Shown piece after piece: positions 12,401 to 26,814 of a stretch of DNA of 64,000 bases; position 1 is the stretch's first letter, and the number at the start of each line of letters is the position of its first letter. The DNA comes from Atherinomorus stipes. Lineage: Eukaryota > Chordata > Actinopteri > Atheriniformes > Atherinidae. The stretch lies in NCBI GenBank assembly GCA_023101725.1, contig JALJCO010009074.1:372001-436000 (forward strand). Reading direction: 5' to 3'. The notes beneath the pieces are model-generated. The model saw only the letters and a list, made by a program, of their open reading frames with translations, ran no database searches and was not told where the DNA came from. The translations under genes and the position numbers were made by a program.

Positions 12401-15400
12401 CAAGAAAGAAAACTAAAATAGGAAATACAAGAGGCCATAGCCTCACCTCCCCAGCAAATTGAGCTGTGAGCTGTTTTTTTTTTCTTCCAGATAAAGAAGA
12501 TAATGAAAGCTTCATGCCTTTCTCGATACTTTAACTACACCACTGTGTTTGCATTTGGGTATGTGGATCTAACATTTTACTTTCACTGTTAAGTTAAAAT
12601 CAGGCAAACGGAAACTCTGACATCCAGGAAAATATATTTGCAAACCTTTTAAACTACATTTTAGCACAGAAATCACCCATGACGTCACACTGCAGACACA
12701 TTTACTGTATTTGATGGTACAGTCAAAGTCACAAGGTTCTCCACTTACACCCACAAAGAATCACCACCCACCCATTTACATTCAAAAATCTGAAAGTGCT
12801 TTCATGTCTCACCTTTGTTGTAATGTCAAAATATTCCTCATGATATGTGAGTGAACATTGACCTCACCCACAGATTACAATTCAAACCTCATTAAAATAT
12901 TTGAAATATTTTAGAAGTTTTTTGGTCATATACTGTAGCGTCTTTGATTATAGCCTGGCTTTGTTTCTGCAGGGAGGGGAGTGTGGTGGCTCACTTCTGG
13001 GTAGTTCTGTCTGTGCCCAGCAGCCATGTTGGGACAGTCACTCTAGAGACGGTCACTAGAAGCCTGGAAGAGGGCCTGAGGGGATCAGAAGTGGAAGAAA
13101 TTACCAGCACTGATGGCTACTTGTTGCATCTCTCCACACTGTCAGTCAGTGGTAAGAGAAAGAGTGTGTGTGAGATAGAGAATTTGTGTGTTGATTTTGC
13201 TTTAATTTGTTTTCTGATTTTCATCTGCTCCCTACAGAAACCGACCCCAAAGTTATAGAACTTTTGAGAGCTTCATTTGGTATATATATTTTTTTTTATA
13301 AATCTTTATTTGTCCCTTTAGAATTTGATGTGTAATCTTATTTCATTTATCTATTATTCATTTATTTACTGCATGTGACTTATAATTTATTAGGATACCA
13401 CACTACTTTTCTATTGATCATTATTCATCATGTAATCCACTTCTGTCACAGGTAGCCTACTCTTATTTAACTCAACAAATGTAATGCATACTAACGACTG
13501 CAGAATAAACCTGATCTTACACATTGCATGTCCTGATCATAGACTATCACCAAACTCTTCTGTAGAAAAATGTCTATGTCAAATGTTAAACAAAATTGTG
13601 TATAAGTTTACTGTTAAATACATTAAAGTCTGTGATAATGTTACCATACTGAGAAATTTGAAAACTTTTAAAATTAGTCATAAGATGTTAAAAGGTAAGA
13701 CTTAATAACATGGGCTCTTTGGATGCCCTCCTAAAGACTCACTTTACCAGTTTTCTCAGTGACGCCCCCTATCGACGACTAAACTAGCATCCATCTTGCA
13801 TCATACCTGTACTGTGGTTCACTCCAGTCAGTAAAAGACAGTCTTATCTTGACTCTTGTTCTGTCCCCTCCTCTCTTTCATTTCTCTCTCTTCCTCCAGA
13901 AATGTTTCCTTGCATTTCTTTGCCAAATTCGACATGATGCGCATTCAAAACACCCGCCAGGTCATATCTGGTTCATATCCGTTTGCTAAGTGACGTGGTG
14001 CGCAACCAGTAGTTGGCTGCAACGTCACAGCTGTGTCCCGGATACAAAACTTATAGGGCAGTTTCTGAGCCTTGGGACGCCTCTGGGCAGTGACAGCTCG
14101 AAAATGTGCATTTTTTTTTTTTAACCCATTATCACGTCCTCTGCAGAGGGTGGGACAGTGGTTTCTTTTTTTTTCTCCTCTCCCCACCTGTCCCAATGTA
14201 TATCTTTTTCACTCTGCAAACAGGTGCGCTGCTCGTGTGGCTGCACCCTCAGTCTGCCCGGTTCTGTTTGTATTGTGTCTACTGTCTGTATAATCTTGGA
14301 CGGGTTGTACTGGAAAAGAATTTCATTGCACTGGGACGCCGGTACAATGACAATAAAGTTTTTCTGATTCTGATGAATGTTGGTGTGCCATCAAAACGAG
14401 TCAAAAATGCATATTTTTAAAGGAGTGATGACATAGCTGTAAAAACTGGTTCATGTAGTTGACATTACTGCATGTGTAAATACTCCAAAAAAGAAAACGT
14501 CACTTTTTACAGCGGGGGATTGTTTTGGCACGCTAGACCTCCCTCAGTAATACAGTTGGGTGCAGTAATGATATGCAGCTTTACTCAGAGACCAAGTTGA
14601 CTTCATTTTGATTGGCTACACCTTATTTGGCTATAACCTTATTTAGAGAAAGTAGGTCAAGCTGCCCTAGCGGTCGGACTTTGCTAAAGGCTATCTGTTA
14701 GCAACATGTGCATTTCAGACAGTGAGCTATGTTTATCAGACAAGACAATGTTTAGAAAATAAATAAACTGACAGGTAATGACAAGGTTGTGGTCGCCTCC
14801 CTCAGTGTTACTGCAGAAGTTTTCTTTTAAATCCATTTGTTTGAAAACCCAGACCTGACTGCACAGAAGTTACTCAGCTCCACTCATGCAGTTGAATCAG
14901 CGAGGGAGGGGGTTAGAGTGGAGCGGAGGGTGGAAGGAGGGAGGGGACTGTTTGCTTGATAGTGTGCTCTTATTGGAGCTATTGAATTACGTAGAATGAT
15001 AGAACTACATAGAATGATAAGCTGGTGTCTGATTCAACCGTTTTTGAACAAAGAAACAAAGCTGACAGACCATAAACAGGGACTTTGATTCTCACTCTGG
15101 ACATTCACATGGCCTCATCAGTGCACAACAGATTATATTATACCCCCGAAACCCAGAAAAGTGAAATTTGATGTCATGGCACCTTTAAAAGTAGAGTCTG
15201 AAGTCCCCAAACCGTTTCTGTTTGCAAACAGCAGCATTCAAACTTAGCGCCCCTCCCTCTCAGGCTAATGGCCGCCTCGTTCTTCAAACTATTTAGTTTC
15301 AAGCCTCTCCTTCAGAGCTCAAAAGCAGGTAAAAGCCAAACTAATATTAACCCTGGTTTTCCAACTTGCATTATCTAAAGCTCTCACCTTTTCTTTGGTG

Positions 15401-18400
15401 CATCCGCCGGTTTTTCTTTCTTTCTTTCTTTTTCCTTCGAGAGTTTGAGTGACTGACGTCTGCTCCAATCATAAGCTTATTCCCACACGGCGTCATGTCC
15501 TTAGTTCTGTCATTGGCTGGTGATATGAACAGAAATCTCCACCCATAAACGTCCCGAACACAACAAAACAAAGCTAAAGAGTGAATTACAGGCAGGGGGA
15601 GAGAGAGTTGCATTCAAACGCATCCCTGCACGCGAGTAGAGGCCCAAAGGCGCAGTTTGAGACAGATTTCCACTTGCACAAGTCTAACGTTTATTTTCAG
15701 GGGAGAACGTCGGACTCTACCTTTAAAGGATAATTTTTTTTTTTTTTGTTTAAACCTGGACCCTATTTCTAGGAGTTTATAGGTGCACTAACTCCCCAGT
15801 AACATTTCTGTATCATTCTGACTCCTACGTGAGATATTTGGATCTTTTCGCAATCAGCGTTATGTCCATATAATGGGAGGAAGCGGGGCAGCCAGAGCAG
15901 GCGTCTATATAAGGCATTATCTGCCGCAAAACTCCTTTAATTTCATCAATACTTGCTAATGAATGAACAAACTAACGAGTACCATTGAACTGTGACGTCA
16001 GGTTTTGCTCTTCATTTGTTATTAGGGTCGTTCAAAACACTACTGGTCGCGCGCACCCCCTTGACACGCGTTACCGTGGTAACGCTGAGAGCTGGAAGTA
16101 GCTTACCGGACGGACAACAACAAGCCCAGCACAACTCATCACGTTTAGACGTGTTAGACTACTTACTCAATGGAAAGTTGCCTGTTCGGTCCCTCAGGCC
16201 TTGGCTGGGTCCTCCAGTTTATTTTGGGGACACACAAAAAAACGTCTCTACCACAGTCCGTTTGATCAGAGCAGATAAATCCTCTATCGTAGTGAGACAT
16301 CCTGGAAACATCCTGGTGTCAAATCCCATCCTGAGCAACAAAGTCATTCCTCCTCTGTTAGCATAACTGAGCATCATCCACACGTACACCACCAGGTATC
16401 ATCTGTTCGCCGGCGTGCAGCGGTGTCTTGCTCTCTGGCCAGCTATTGATTGTAATCCGGTTAGCCAACCGTCACAGAGCAGGAGTGATGAGTTGTGCTG
16501 GCCTTGTTGTTGTCCATCCAGTAAGCTACTTCCAGCTCTCAGCGTTACCACGGTAACGCGCGTCAAGGGGGCGCGCACGGCCAGTAGTGTGTTGAACAAC
16601 CCCAATAAGATCAAAACCTGACGTCACAGTTCAATGGTACTCGTTAGTTTGTTCATTCATTATTAAGTATTGATGAAATTAAAGGAGTTTTGCGGCAGAT
16701 TATGCCTTATATAGAGGCCCGCTCTGGCCGCCCCGCTCCCTCCCATTATATGGACATATGCTGATTGCAAAAAAATCTAAATATCTCATGTAGGAGTCAG
16801 AGTGATACAGAAATGTTACTGGGGAGTTAGTGCACATATAAACTCCTAGAAATAAGGTCCAGGTTGAAAAAAAAAAGAAACTTATCCTTTAAGGTCTAAA
16901 ATTTACGTTGCGGGTGTTTAAGAACTGGACAAGCAACAGAAAGGCTGCTCAGATGTTGTTCATATTATCACATATATTGATTCATTCTGATTAACTAAGT
17001 AAACTCACATACAAAGCAGGACAGCATCTGTAACTTTATCATCAACTTTGGCGTAGCAGAGGAATTATATCAACAACATGAGGCTCCGGTGAGATGTATG
17101 TGATGTACATGTCATCATCAGAGGGTGTGTGTGTGTGTGTGTGTGTGTGGCCTCCAAGCAGAGATAGTAGTGATAATAATAAAAGTAATAGTAGCCTGTC
17201 TGTGGTGTCCTCTGACTTTGTTTGAAGTCCACATGAGCAGCATACCTCAGATGCTGGTGGAGTTGTGTCCTCCAAGCAGAAACTGTAATAAAAACAGCCT
17301 GATTTTCTTTCTCTTTTTTTTTCTTTTGGTGCCAGGAGTTGTTTATGGGCTTATTTACAAAAGGGCCCTAAAGGACACCTGTTGGAGTCTCTTGTGCATA
17401 CTTCATCAGGTGCGATAGAACATCCCTGTCATGCTCAGTTCATCTGAGGTCAGACATAATGGATGAGCCAACACAAAAGTTTTATTTGTTTTTTCCTGCA
17501 CCAACTGTCCCACTGTTCAAAATGTATTCAATACATTAGCTCTAAATATAAAATAAAATGTAATCAGTTATAATCCATTTCAGTATTTGTGGCCCTGCTC
17601 TTATGAACAATATAACTACTAACAAGCAGACAAGCTTTTACCTAAACAGATAAACAGCTTTCAATCAAATTTCTGGCCTTTCTGCCCTTAGATTGTTACC
17701 GTTATCAGAAGGTGGTGTCTGGCAGCCCTGTGGCTCTCCGTGGTCCTGACACACAGCGCTCCTCCTGCTTGTGGCACCTCCAGGCAGTCCCCGGGTCCCA
17801 GCTGGAGCTCCATATGGAGTGGTTGCTGCCCGAGTGCCGTGACAGGCTGGTGGTGTACAACTCCCTCACTCCCTCTGATAATCATCTCATCACATCGTGA
17901 GTGTCTTTATTTAGTGTCTTCATAATGCTACAATAAAAGTGCAGTAAGCAGAAAAACAAAATGCAGACAGTGTTTCTACTTGGCTGGTTGGGTGTTTTTA
18001 CATTTCTATGGATTTTTGTTCAGAGCACTCCGTCATGTTCAGATCATGGCTCTCTTGGGACATCTGGTGCAAGACTTCTGTGTCTTTGTAATGGCAAGTA
18101 CACTGCCTGAATAAAAACAAGTTGCCAGGCACTTATATTCCAATGGACGGTCTTTAGCCGTTATTGCAGCAGTATTCGCTGTGGCACTGTTTCAATAAAC
18201 TTCTGCAATGTCACTTGATTTATTTTCATTCAGTGTTGAATTATTTTTCACCAAAAGTTTGTGTTGGTGAGTCTCACCAATGATTCTCAGTGGGGTTCAG
18301 GTCTGGACTGGATCTCAAAACACATTTTTATGGCTTGGCTTTTAACTCAACATGAAAGTTTACCCTCTTTTAGTTGTTTTAATTTGTTCTTTAATGGTTT

Positions 18401-21400
18401 TAAAAGTAACTTCAAACCCACTTTTACTACTGGCTTTTACCCAGCCCGAGACCTTTCTTCGTTTTAGTTGTTTTGTTTTTTTATTTGATGCTTGCATTTT
18501 TGTCCTGCCATGTACAGCACTTTGCATTAGCTGTGGCTGTTTTAAAATGCTATATAATTAAAGTTGTTGTTGTTGACTCTGTGGTTGCCAACGAGATATT
18601 TTCATTTGTGAAAATTATGTCTAATGCTCCCTGAACCACTCTTTCACAATTTTAGTCAGATTAATCACCCCAGAATATGCCCGTGGCATCATGGAAGAAA
18701 AAAATCCACTGATGGAATAACCTGTCATTCAGTATGTTCAGGTTGTCAGCTGGCCTTATTCTTTGTGCACATGTTGTTGAACCTAGACCCGACCACTGCA
18801 GCCACCCGGATCATAGGGGCTGGTCACAATTGGCATGGTTGGAGTATATTTCCTAGGTACAAACAGTGGGGTGTAACATGCTTCACGTTAAAACTTCAGT
18901 GACTGATGGCCATGGCACCGTGCCCGGACCCACCTCTGGAGGTGGTCTGCAACGGTTATTAGTCGGAACAATTGCCTTATTCACCCACGTGACAAAGATG
19001 TAATGATGCCACCTACGTAGAAGCCCTGCCCCCACTCGACAACGCGAAGAAGAGAAACAACATGTCTTCAAAAACATGATAAGCAGCTCTTGTTGAGCTC
19101 AGCGGCTTACACAAGCTCGCCATCAGGCAGCTGTCGGAAAACTGTGAAGGTACAAAAGCCTTATCAACATGTTTGGATGGACGTCAAAAACAGAAATGAC
19201 TATTAGCGCCACCCGCTGGACTGGAGGAAGCAGGCGCTGTCACTTACGCAAGTCCAGCCACATGACATGGTGGCATAGTGGCGCGTTTCCAACTTTGCAA
19301 GTGTGAGTGGAGGCCGTTTGTATTCGACTTTTGACACCTGGTTTTTGAAACAGGATCAAACCAATCATGCCAAGTGTGACCCTGGTCCCTGCACGTAGAC
19401 TGCCTCCACAGGCTTGTACATAGACTCTAGGAATGATAGCTGCATCACTTTATTTGCCCCTCTTCTCACCCTGATGCATCCATCACTCTGGAACAGGGTA
19501 AATCTGGACTCATCAGACCACATTATGCTCCCTAGCAAACTAAAGCATTTTTTTTCCAAGTTATCCTCACTGATTAGTGGTTTTCTTATGGCTACACAGC
19601 TGTTCAGTCCCAATCCATTAAGTTCCCTTTGCATAATTCACGTGAAAAAGCTCATACTTTTACGATGAAAAACATGCCTGACTTATACTGTTGTTTTTTG
19701 AACTAATTTCTTTCTGGAAAACGATGGTTCCCCACTATCCTTACAGTTTTTGATAATGCATTGGACAGTTTTCAACCCAATTTTAGTAGTTTCTTTCTGA
19801 AATCTCCTTAGATGTTTTCTCTGCTTGACCCTTCTCAAACACACACATTTTTACATGACCACAGGATGTCTTTACGCATGGTTTTCTAAGAACTGAGATG
19901 CTGCTCATTGAATCATTTGGGGGTTAAATAACTTGTTTCCAGCAAAACAATAATCACCCATGCAGTAATTATCCAATAGGACATTTGTACCTATTTGCTT
20001 ACGGTAGTTAAATCCTGTGGCAACCTTTGTTTTTGGCCAGACAGTGTATTGACTCGATGACTCTCTGACCTTTTCTTTTACGACAGATTAGCATCAATAG
20101 AGGAGCTAAAACTTGGCAGAATATACGATTTATTGTCATATCAAGTCTTTAGTAATCATGTTACTGTTGAAAAAATTATTGCACATTTTTATAATTCTGT
20201 AATAATTTGCAAATTAACAAAGAATTTAATGTTAACAGCTATCCTGGTCATTCTGTCTTTGACTCTCTGAAGTGTGTACGGGTGCAGCAGACATGAGCAT
20301 GTCGTGCGTGTCTTGTCCTCGGGGGAGTGGATGACGGTGGTTTGGAAACAGGGTCTCTACAATTACAAGAAACCCTTTTCCTTGTCAGCACAATCCTGGT
20401 CCCAACAAGGTCAGTCTGACAGAAAACATACAGGTTTAGAAATGTGTTATATGACAGATAAAGAAAAGAGAAAATTCACGAGGCAACATTAGTCAGTCGT
20501 GTTACATAATGGTTCTGTTTATTGAGTCAATTTAAAACAAGAGTGAATCATGCAACGATTTTGCTTGAATCTCTTCTGATTTGAGCACATTTAAGACAAA
20601 GAGGTGATTTCTAATAATTCGGATTTCAGTGCTTCCATGACAACATGGAACCATGTTAAGCAATTCTCCCTCTTTTGTCTTGAGGTCCTATTGTGAGAGT
20701 TGAGACTGGTATAGTTTACTCTGAAGAGGAAAGGAAAGGGAGGATGTGAAAGAGAGGAGCTTCTGGATAGTTGTATGGCTTTTGTTTTCCTTGAGGATGG
20801 GAATTAGTTATGAAAACAAGCTTCTGCGAGTGTCTGCTTTTTTCATATTTAAGCAGTGCACCCTTAGACACTCACGTTTAAACAAACAGCTTTTATATAA
20901 AAGAAATAAGATGTTCAAGTGTACTGTTCCATAATAACCCAATTAATTTTATTTCCTTAATTCTTTTGGGTTTTTATACTATGGTTTGTTGTTGCTGACA
21001 GTAATGCTACAGGGTTATGTTTTTTTTGTGTGTGAGTGGGCGCGTTTATGCTACATTATGGGGACCATTTCACATATTTTACCATCACTGTGAGGATGTT
21101 TTGCCTTTGTGGGGACATTTTCCCGGTCCCCACAAGTCCAACCCCTGTTTTGAGGGTCAAGAATAGGTTTTAGAGATTAAGTTACAATTAGGTTTTGGTT
21201 AGGGTTAGGACAAGAGTTAGGTTTAGGCAATCAGTTATGGGCGTTAGGTTTAGGGTAAGGGGCTAGGGAATGATTTACCCCATAGAGATAGAAAACCAGA
21301 CTGTGTGTGTCGCTTCAATCCTTTCTCTTGCTCTGACTTTTTCTTTCTCAGAGTGTAGTTCCATCACACAGCTGAAAGCAGTACCAGGGGTTCAGGGGAC

Positions 21401-23956
21401 ACTAAGAACGCCTTTCTTTCCCAGCTTCTATCCTCCAAACACCAACTGTACCTGGAGCTTTACTGTAAGTTTCACCTCCATCTACATCTACATGTATATA
21501 TGTGATGAAAAACTAATATTAATCAATACCCTTTTGGCTCTGAAGCATGTCACTGCATTTACTGTTTGTGTCAGATGCCCAGCACAGAGATGGGCTTGGC
21601 TCTGGAGTTTGAGGGTTATGAGCTTAGCAGAGCCAGCTACAGCCAAGCCTGCACTCAGGGACAGTGGATCATCCAGAACCGCAGGTATGTGTCGCAGTGA
21701 GTCAGTGTGCTTTATAGTCAATAACTTTCTATAAGGCTCACAACCAATGTGACCTGTGGTGTGCAGGTGCTGAGCCTCGGATTTAGTTTTCAGCCCAACT
21801 TTATCATCACATTTCCTTTACATATTACATGGGGGTGGCAGCGAAAGATGAAACAAAGATATTTATCAAAATACTTCTGGCAAACTCTTCAAGTGTGTTT
21901 ACTTATATAGCAAATTATAATCAACCAGCATGTAGATTTATGCTTGACAGAAGTTTTATTACAGTAAGATCAATTTTAATGGAGTCTGGCATCATTTTTT
22001 CTGTTAAATTAAACCTTAAAACATTTGTGCAGGATCTCAGATTCCCCTTTGAGACTTGTGCTAAGATAATTTCCATTTCACAGTTATGTTTTAGATTTTT
22101 TAAAAAGCAGCTTGGATGTATATTTCTGCTGTGTTTCCATACAGAAAAATAGACCAAATGGTACAGTAAAACCAATCATTGAACATCAGGGGGCAGCATC
22201 GTCCCATATAAGCATCCTGCTTCTTCCTACCTGATATGTCAGTAACAGATATGAAATTTGTTTTTAGTTTATTCTCAGAAAGATTGGGGTTTCTTTTGGG
22301 GTTTTATTTAAATATCTATAGAGTTTTGTCATCAGTGCCTTGTATAATCTGTCAGTGTCAGGGGTTTCTATTGCTACTTAAATGAAAGCTTTTAGATCTT
22401 TTAGTTTTCACCATAGTCTGCATGTTCTCTCTCACATGATAACCATTTGTTCAGAATTTCAGCTTCAATTTTCCTCTTCTTAGACTGTGTGGTACCAGGA
22501 GTCTGCAGCCCTACTGTGAACGCCTCTTCCTGCTCTCTACGAAGACCACCGTCGTGATGACATCCGAGGTGTCGCTCACAGGGCCGGGCCTTCAGCTGCA
22601 TTACAGCGTCTTCAACCTGTCTGACCGTAAATTGTGGATGTTGAATACACAGTCTGAAATCACAAGTAAACAATTTGGGAAAGTCTGATTTTGGCCATCT
22701 TTGTAATTTACATTACGTTTTGTACATGTGTGTGTGTTGTAAAGCTTGCCCAGGCCAGTATCTGTGCACTGTGAACGGCCTCTGTGTTCCTGTGTGTGAT
22801 GGCATTAAGGACTGTCCCAACGGGCTCGATGAGAGAAACTGCGGTATACATTTCATCTTTTCAATCCATGACCATGTTCTACTGTATTTCTAGCTGAAAT
22901 GTGACATTTATATAAGCTAAAACTCTGAACACAGAGACTGGGATGCTCAGAAGTTGATATTACACTATTTAATCACTTGTAACACCTCCTGTGACACTTC
23001 ACATTATTTGAAGCTGCCAGATTTATATGTAAGACACAGCTGAGGATTATTCAAGCAAAACAAAGGTAATGTAAGGCCGATTAGTGAGCAGGGTGGCTTA
23101 AAACCTGAGGGTGATGTTGATCTGATCTGATGGGCCTCCTCTCTTTAAATCATATGAATCCACAGGGCTGCCAAAGAACATCTCCCATTTTTTACGCCTA
23201 TGAGATCTAGCACCTTGTCTTGAATAGCTAGTTAGTTTGACAGGTACTTACCAACAGGATGAAATACCGTAAGAAGTACAAGAATCTTTCTGTAAAGTAA
23301 GCAAGTGGGCAAATAGAAATCCATTAACCTGATGTCATTTCTATGGTATGAAAATATTACCAGCATACCTAATAAAAAAAAAGTGATAGTCCCTATTTTC
23401 ATGTTTGTCACAGGTCAGAGTGCTTTAATTACTATCATCATGCAAACAATTGCGTATTAATACTCTCAAATTGATAGAAATATTTTCTTGTGTGTGTTTC
23501 AGTGTGTGTGGCGCAGTACAAGTGTCCAGAGGATAGTCAGTGTGTGGACTACTATAAAGTGTGTGACCAACATCCAGACTGCCCTGAAGCCACAGATGAG
23601 ATGAACTGTACTGATGGTAAGACTCCCAACCACACATGTACACACCCACACACACACACACACACACGCACACACATGTTGTGTTTTCATTCCTTGTGGG
23701 GTCTTTCCATTGACATAATGCATTCCCTAGCCCCTTACCCTAAACCTAACGCCCATAACTGATTGCCTAAACCTAAACCTTGTCCTAATCCCAACTAAAC
23801 CTGATAGTAACTTAATCTCTAAAACCTAATCTTGACCCTCAAAATGGGGTTCATCCCCATGGGGACCGGGAAAATGTCCCCACGAGGGCAAGACGTCCCC
23901 ACAGTGATAGTAAAAATCCAGAAAGTGGTCCCCACAATGTTGCAAATACCTGGTCC

Positions 23957-24003
<47 letters not shown>

Positions 24004-26781
24004 CACACAGCCTTCAGCAAATCTTCCCATCCTTCTGACTTTTGTCCTGTTGTGTGACAAAGAAAATGAAATACCCAAGCATGCATTATGTGTGTTACCA
24101 GGTGTGCAGTGTACAGACATGACCTATGTGTGTGCTGATGGAACATGTCTGAAGAAGCCAAACCCTGAGTGTGACTCCGTCACCGACTGTCCTGATGCCT
24201 CAGATGAGAAACATTGTGGTGAGATTTGATAGACGAAGTTTTTTTGTGCTGATATCATCCAATTTGGTCAACATGGTATTCTACAAGTGTCATCAATGCA
24301 GAATTTTGCTATTCACAAAGGTTGGTGGGTCTTTTTTAGTAGCTTTGGTTCATATACACGAATGAACCAAAGCATAACATTTAGATGATAATTCCCAGAT
24401 TCTGTCGATATGAAACATTTCAGTCTCCTTCAAGCAGTGGATAAAGTTAATAGTATTGTTAAAAAGGTAAAGCTGACATTGTCATGGCAGGTATGCTATG
24501 CAGCAGTGTGAGAGAGCTGGTCTGGCAGTATACACTCATCCAAGATGCCCTCAGTGAAATACCACAGAAATACCAACCGAATCTAAAAACTGAGTCAGAC
24601 TTGATCCTGAGGTCCCTGTTGCTGCATCTGACCCCAGATAGAAGTTAAACTTCAGTTCTTCCTGTCAGTATGCAGCCCTCCACAATACCCTGCTGACTCT
24701 TGTGGTGTGTTGCCAGGTCTGTGGTGGAGCCACACTTCAGCTTCACAAATTTAACCCAGTTTCTTTTGTTCTCATTGTTCTTCAACAGCAGAGGTGTCAA
24801 ACTCATTTTAGTTCAGGGGCCACAAACTGTACGATTTGATCTCAAGTGGGCCGGACTGGGACGTTACACTATAACGTAGAAATAACAATAACTTCAAATG
24901 TTTCCCTTTATTTTAGCACATTGTCAAGATGTTTATATGTAATGGACTTTCCTTTTAGAAAAAATTAACATGAAATTTATTGAGAAACATAATTGGTTCC
25001 AACATTATTTTGCCTCATTTGATTATATTTTATTTAATTTATTCATTTGATTAATTTCAGTCAACATTTCATTATATATTTTTATATAGCAAAATATTTA
25101 TATACATTTTATTATAAAATCAGATAAATCTGAATTTATAACATTAATTTTCTGACAAACTTCCCAAATATTAAATATTTTTAATATATGTGTATTTATA
25201 TTTTTACTTTTATTATTATCATTATGATCAACTCATTGAAATACGACACTACATGTTTGTTGTAACTTACAGATCACACTGGATGTACAAAATCACTTAC
25301 TGTAATATTGAATGGCAGGTATGTGGAACAATATTTCACATCATGATTTGGGACTTTTTAAGAGAAATAAGATTTCCACGTGTGTGAAGTAATACTGACC
25401 TCATAACATAAGCTATGAGGTCAGATCTATAAAGTAATGTTGAAATACTTCATATTTAAACATTTAAAAAGATTCCAAGCTCTGGCGGACCAACTAAAAA
25501 CTAGAGTTTGTTTTATTGTTTTAAATGTGATATTTAATGATTCACCTCGCGGGCCAGACTGGACCCTCTGGCGGGCCGGTTTTGGCCCCCGGGCCTTATG
25601 TTTGACACCCCTGTTCTACAGCTTAAATAAACAGCTTAGTTTCTACAAATTCTGACATTCAGGCTGATCTGTGAAGAATGCAAACTGGTTGTCTAGCGCA
25701 ATGGTTCCTAACCTGATTTCCATGTGTTGCGTACCTTGCCACACATGGACCCCCTTCATGCAACGACCAAAAACACATGGATCCCCTTTACTGCCCTTTG
25801 TTGTTTTATGCTTTCATTTGCTATAGTTTCTCACCACAAATGATGCATTCTGGCTGATTCTTTTCTTGTCCTTTGATAAAACCGTGATGAAACCAAACCA
25901 AAATCATAAAAAAATTAACATGATACACCTAAACATAACCTTAAATTTATTCACACTGGCTCTAAACAGTCAAAGCTTTGGGGACCCCCTTGGGGGAGTG
26001 CTGGACTGCTGGTTAGGAATTACTGGTCTAGCTACAGTAGATATTGTGAGCTAATGTATTGAGTGCAATAAGTAGAATTAAACAACAAGGAGCCGTGCAT
26101 TACACGGTTTTAATGCACAACGCGGAGTCTAAAACACCATGACGTGCAGTAGAGTGCATTTAAACCGTGTACTGCACAGATCCGAGTTATCTAATTCACT
26201 TACAGTATACCATGGTCCCACGATGTAAACATTTTATGACAAATGTTTATTTTTCTAAACTTGTTAATTATTTTTAAGTATAGGAACTATTTTATGCTGG
26301 CCTCAATCTATTTTTTATGCAAACCAACCAGTGTCAAGTGAAAAAAGCGGAGTGATATGACAGTGATTCAAATTGCCGTGCGTATATACAAAAATAATGC
26401 ACACCAGTTGGCATTAAAATTCTCCCTGACCATGGTACAGTAAACATATTTATAATGTTCTGGCATTTGGGGTGGGCTTACTTTAGCTCGCATTGTACCC
26501 CCCCCAAAGGCCCACACCACAACTGTGTGATATAACCTGCTCTAAAATTCCTGAGGCGAAAACCTTTTTTGAAAAACTCACTCCACAGTTCAGTAAAACA
26601 TTTTTTGCCTTTTAACATGTTTTAAGTAAATGTATGTACATGTATTACTTGTTTCTTGCTCGACTTTAAAGTTTTTTAACCTAATTTGGGAGTATTTCTA
26701 TTTAGCATCACCAATGTTTTTCATTTATTTCCAGCATTCATCACATGCTGTGCAGCTGTGTGCTTAAATATATCTGTGTGT

Positions 26782-26814
<33 letters not shown>

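Noticed and set aside
15992..16366. 124-codon open frame on the + strand
   Set aside because: It runs from the left arm of the foldback element into its spacer; no domain, no splice context, and the arm part is mirrored on the other strand.
23819..24161. Cys/Val-rich frames on the minus strand
   Set aside because: Translation of the (CA)n microsatellite.
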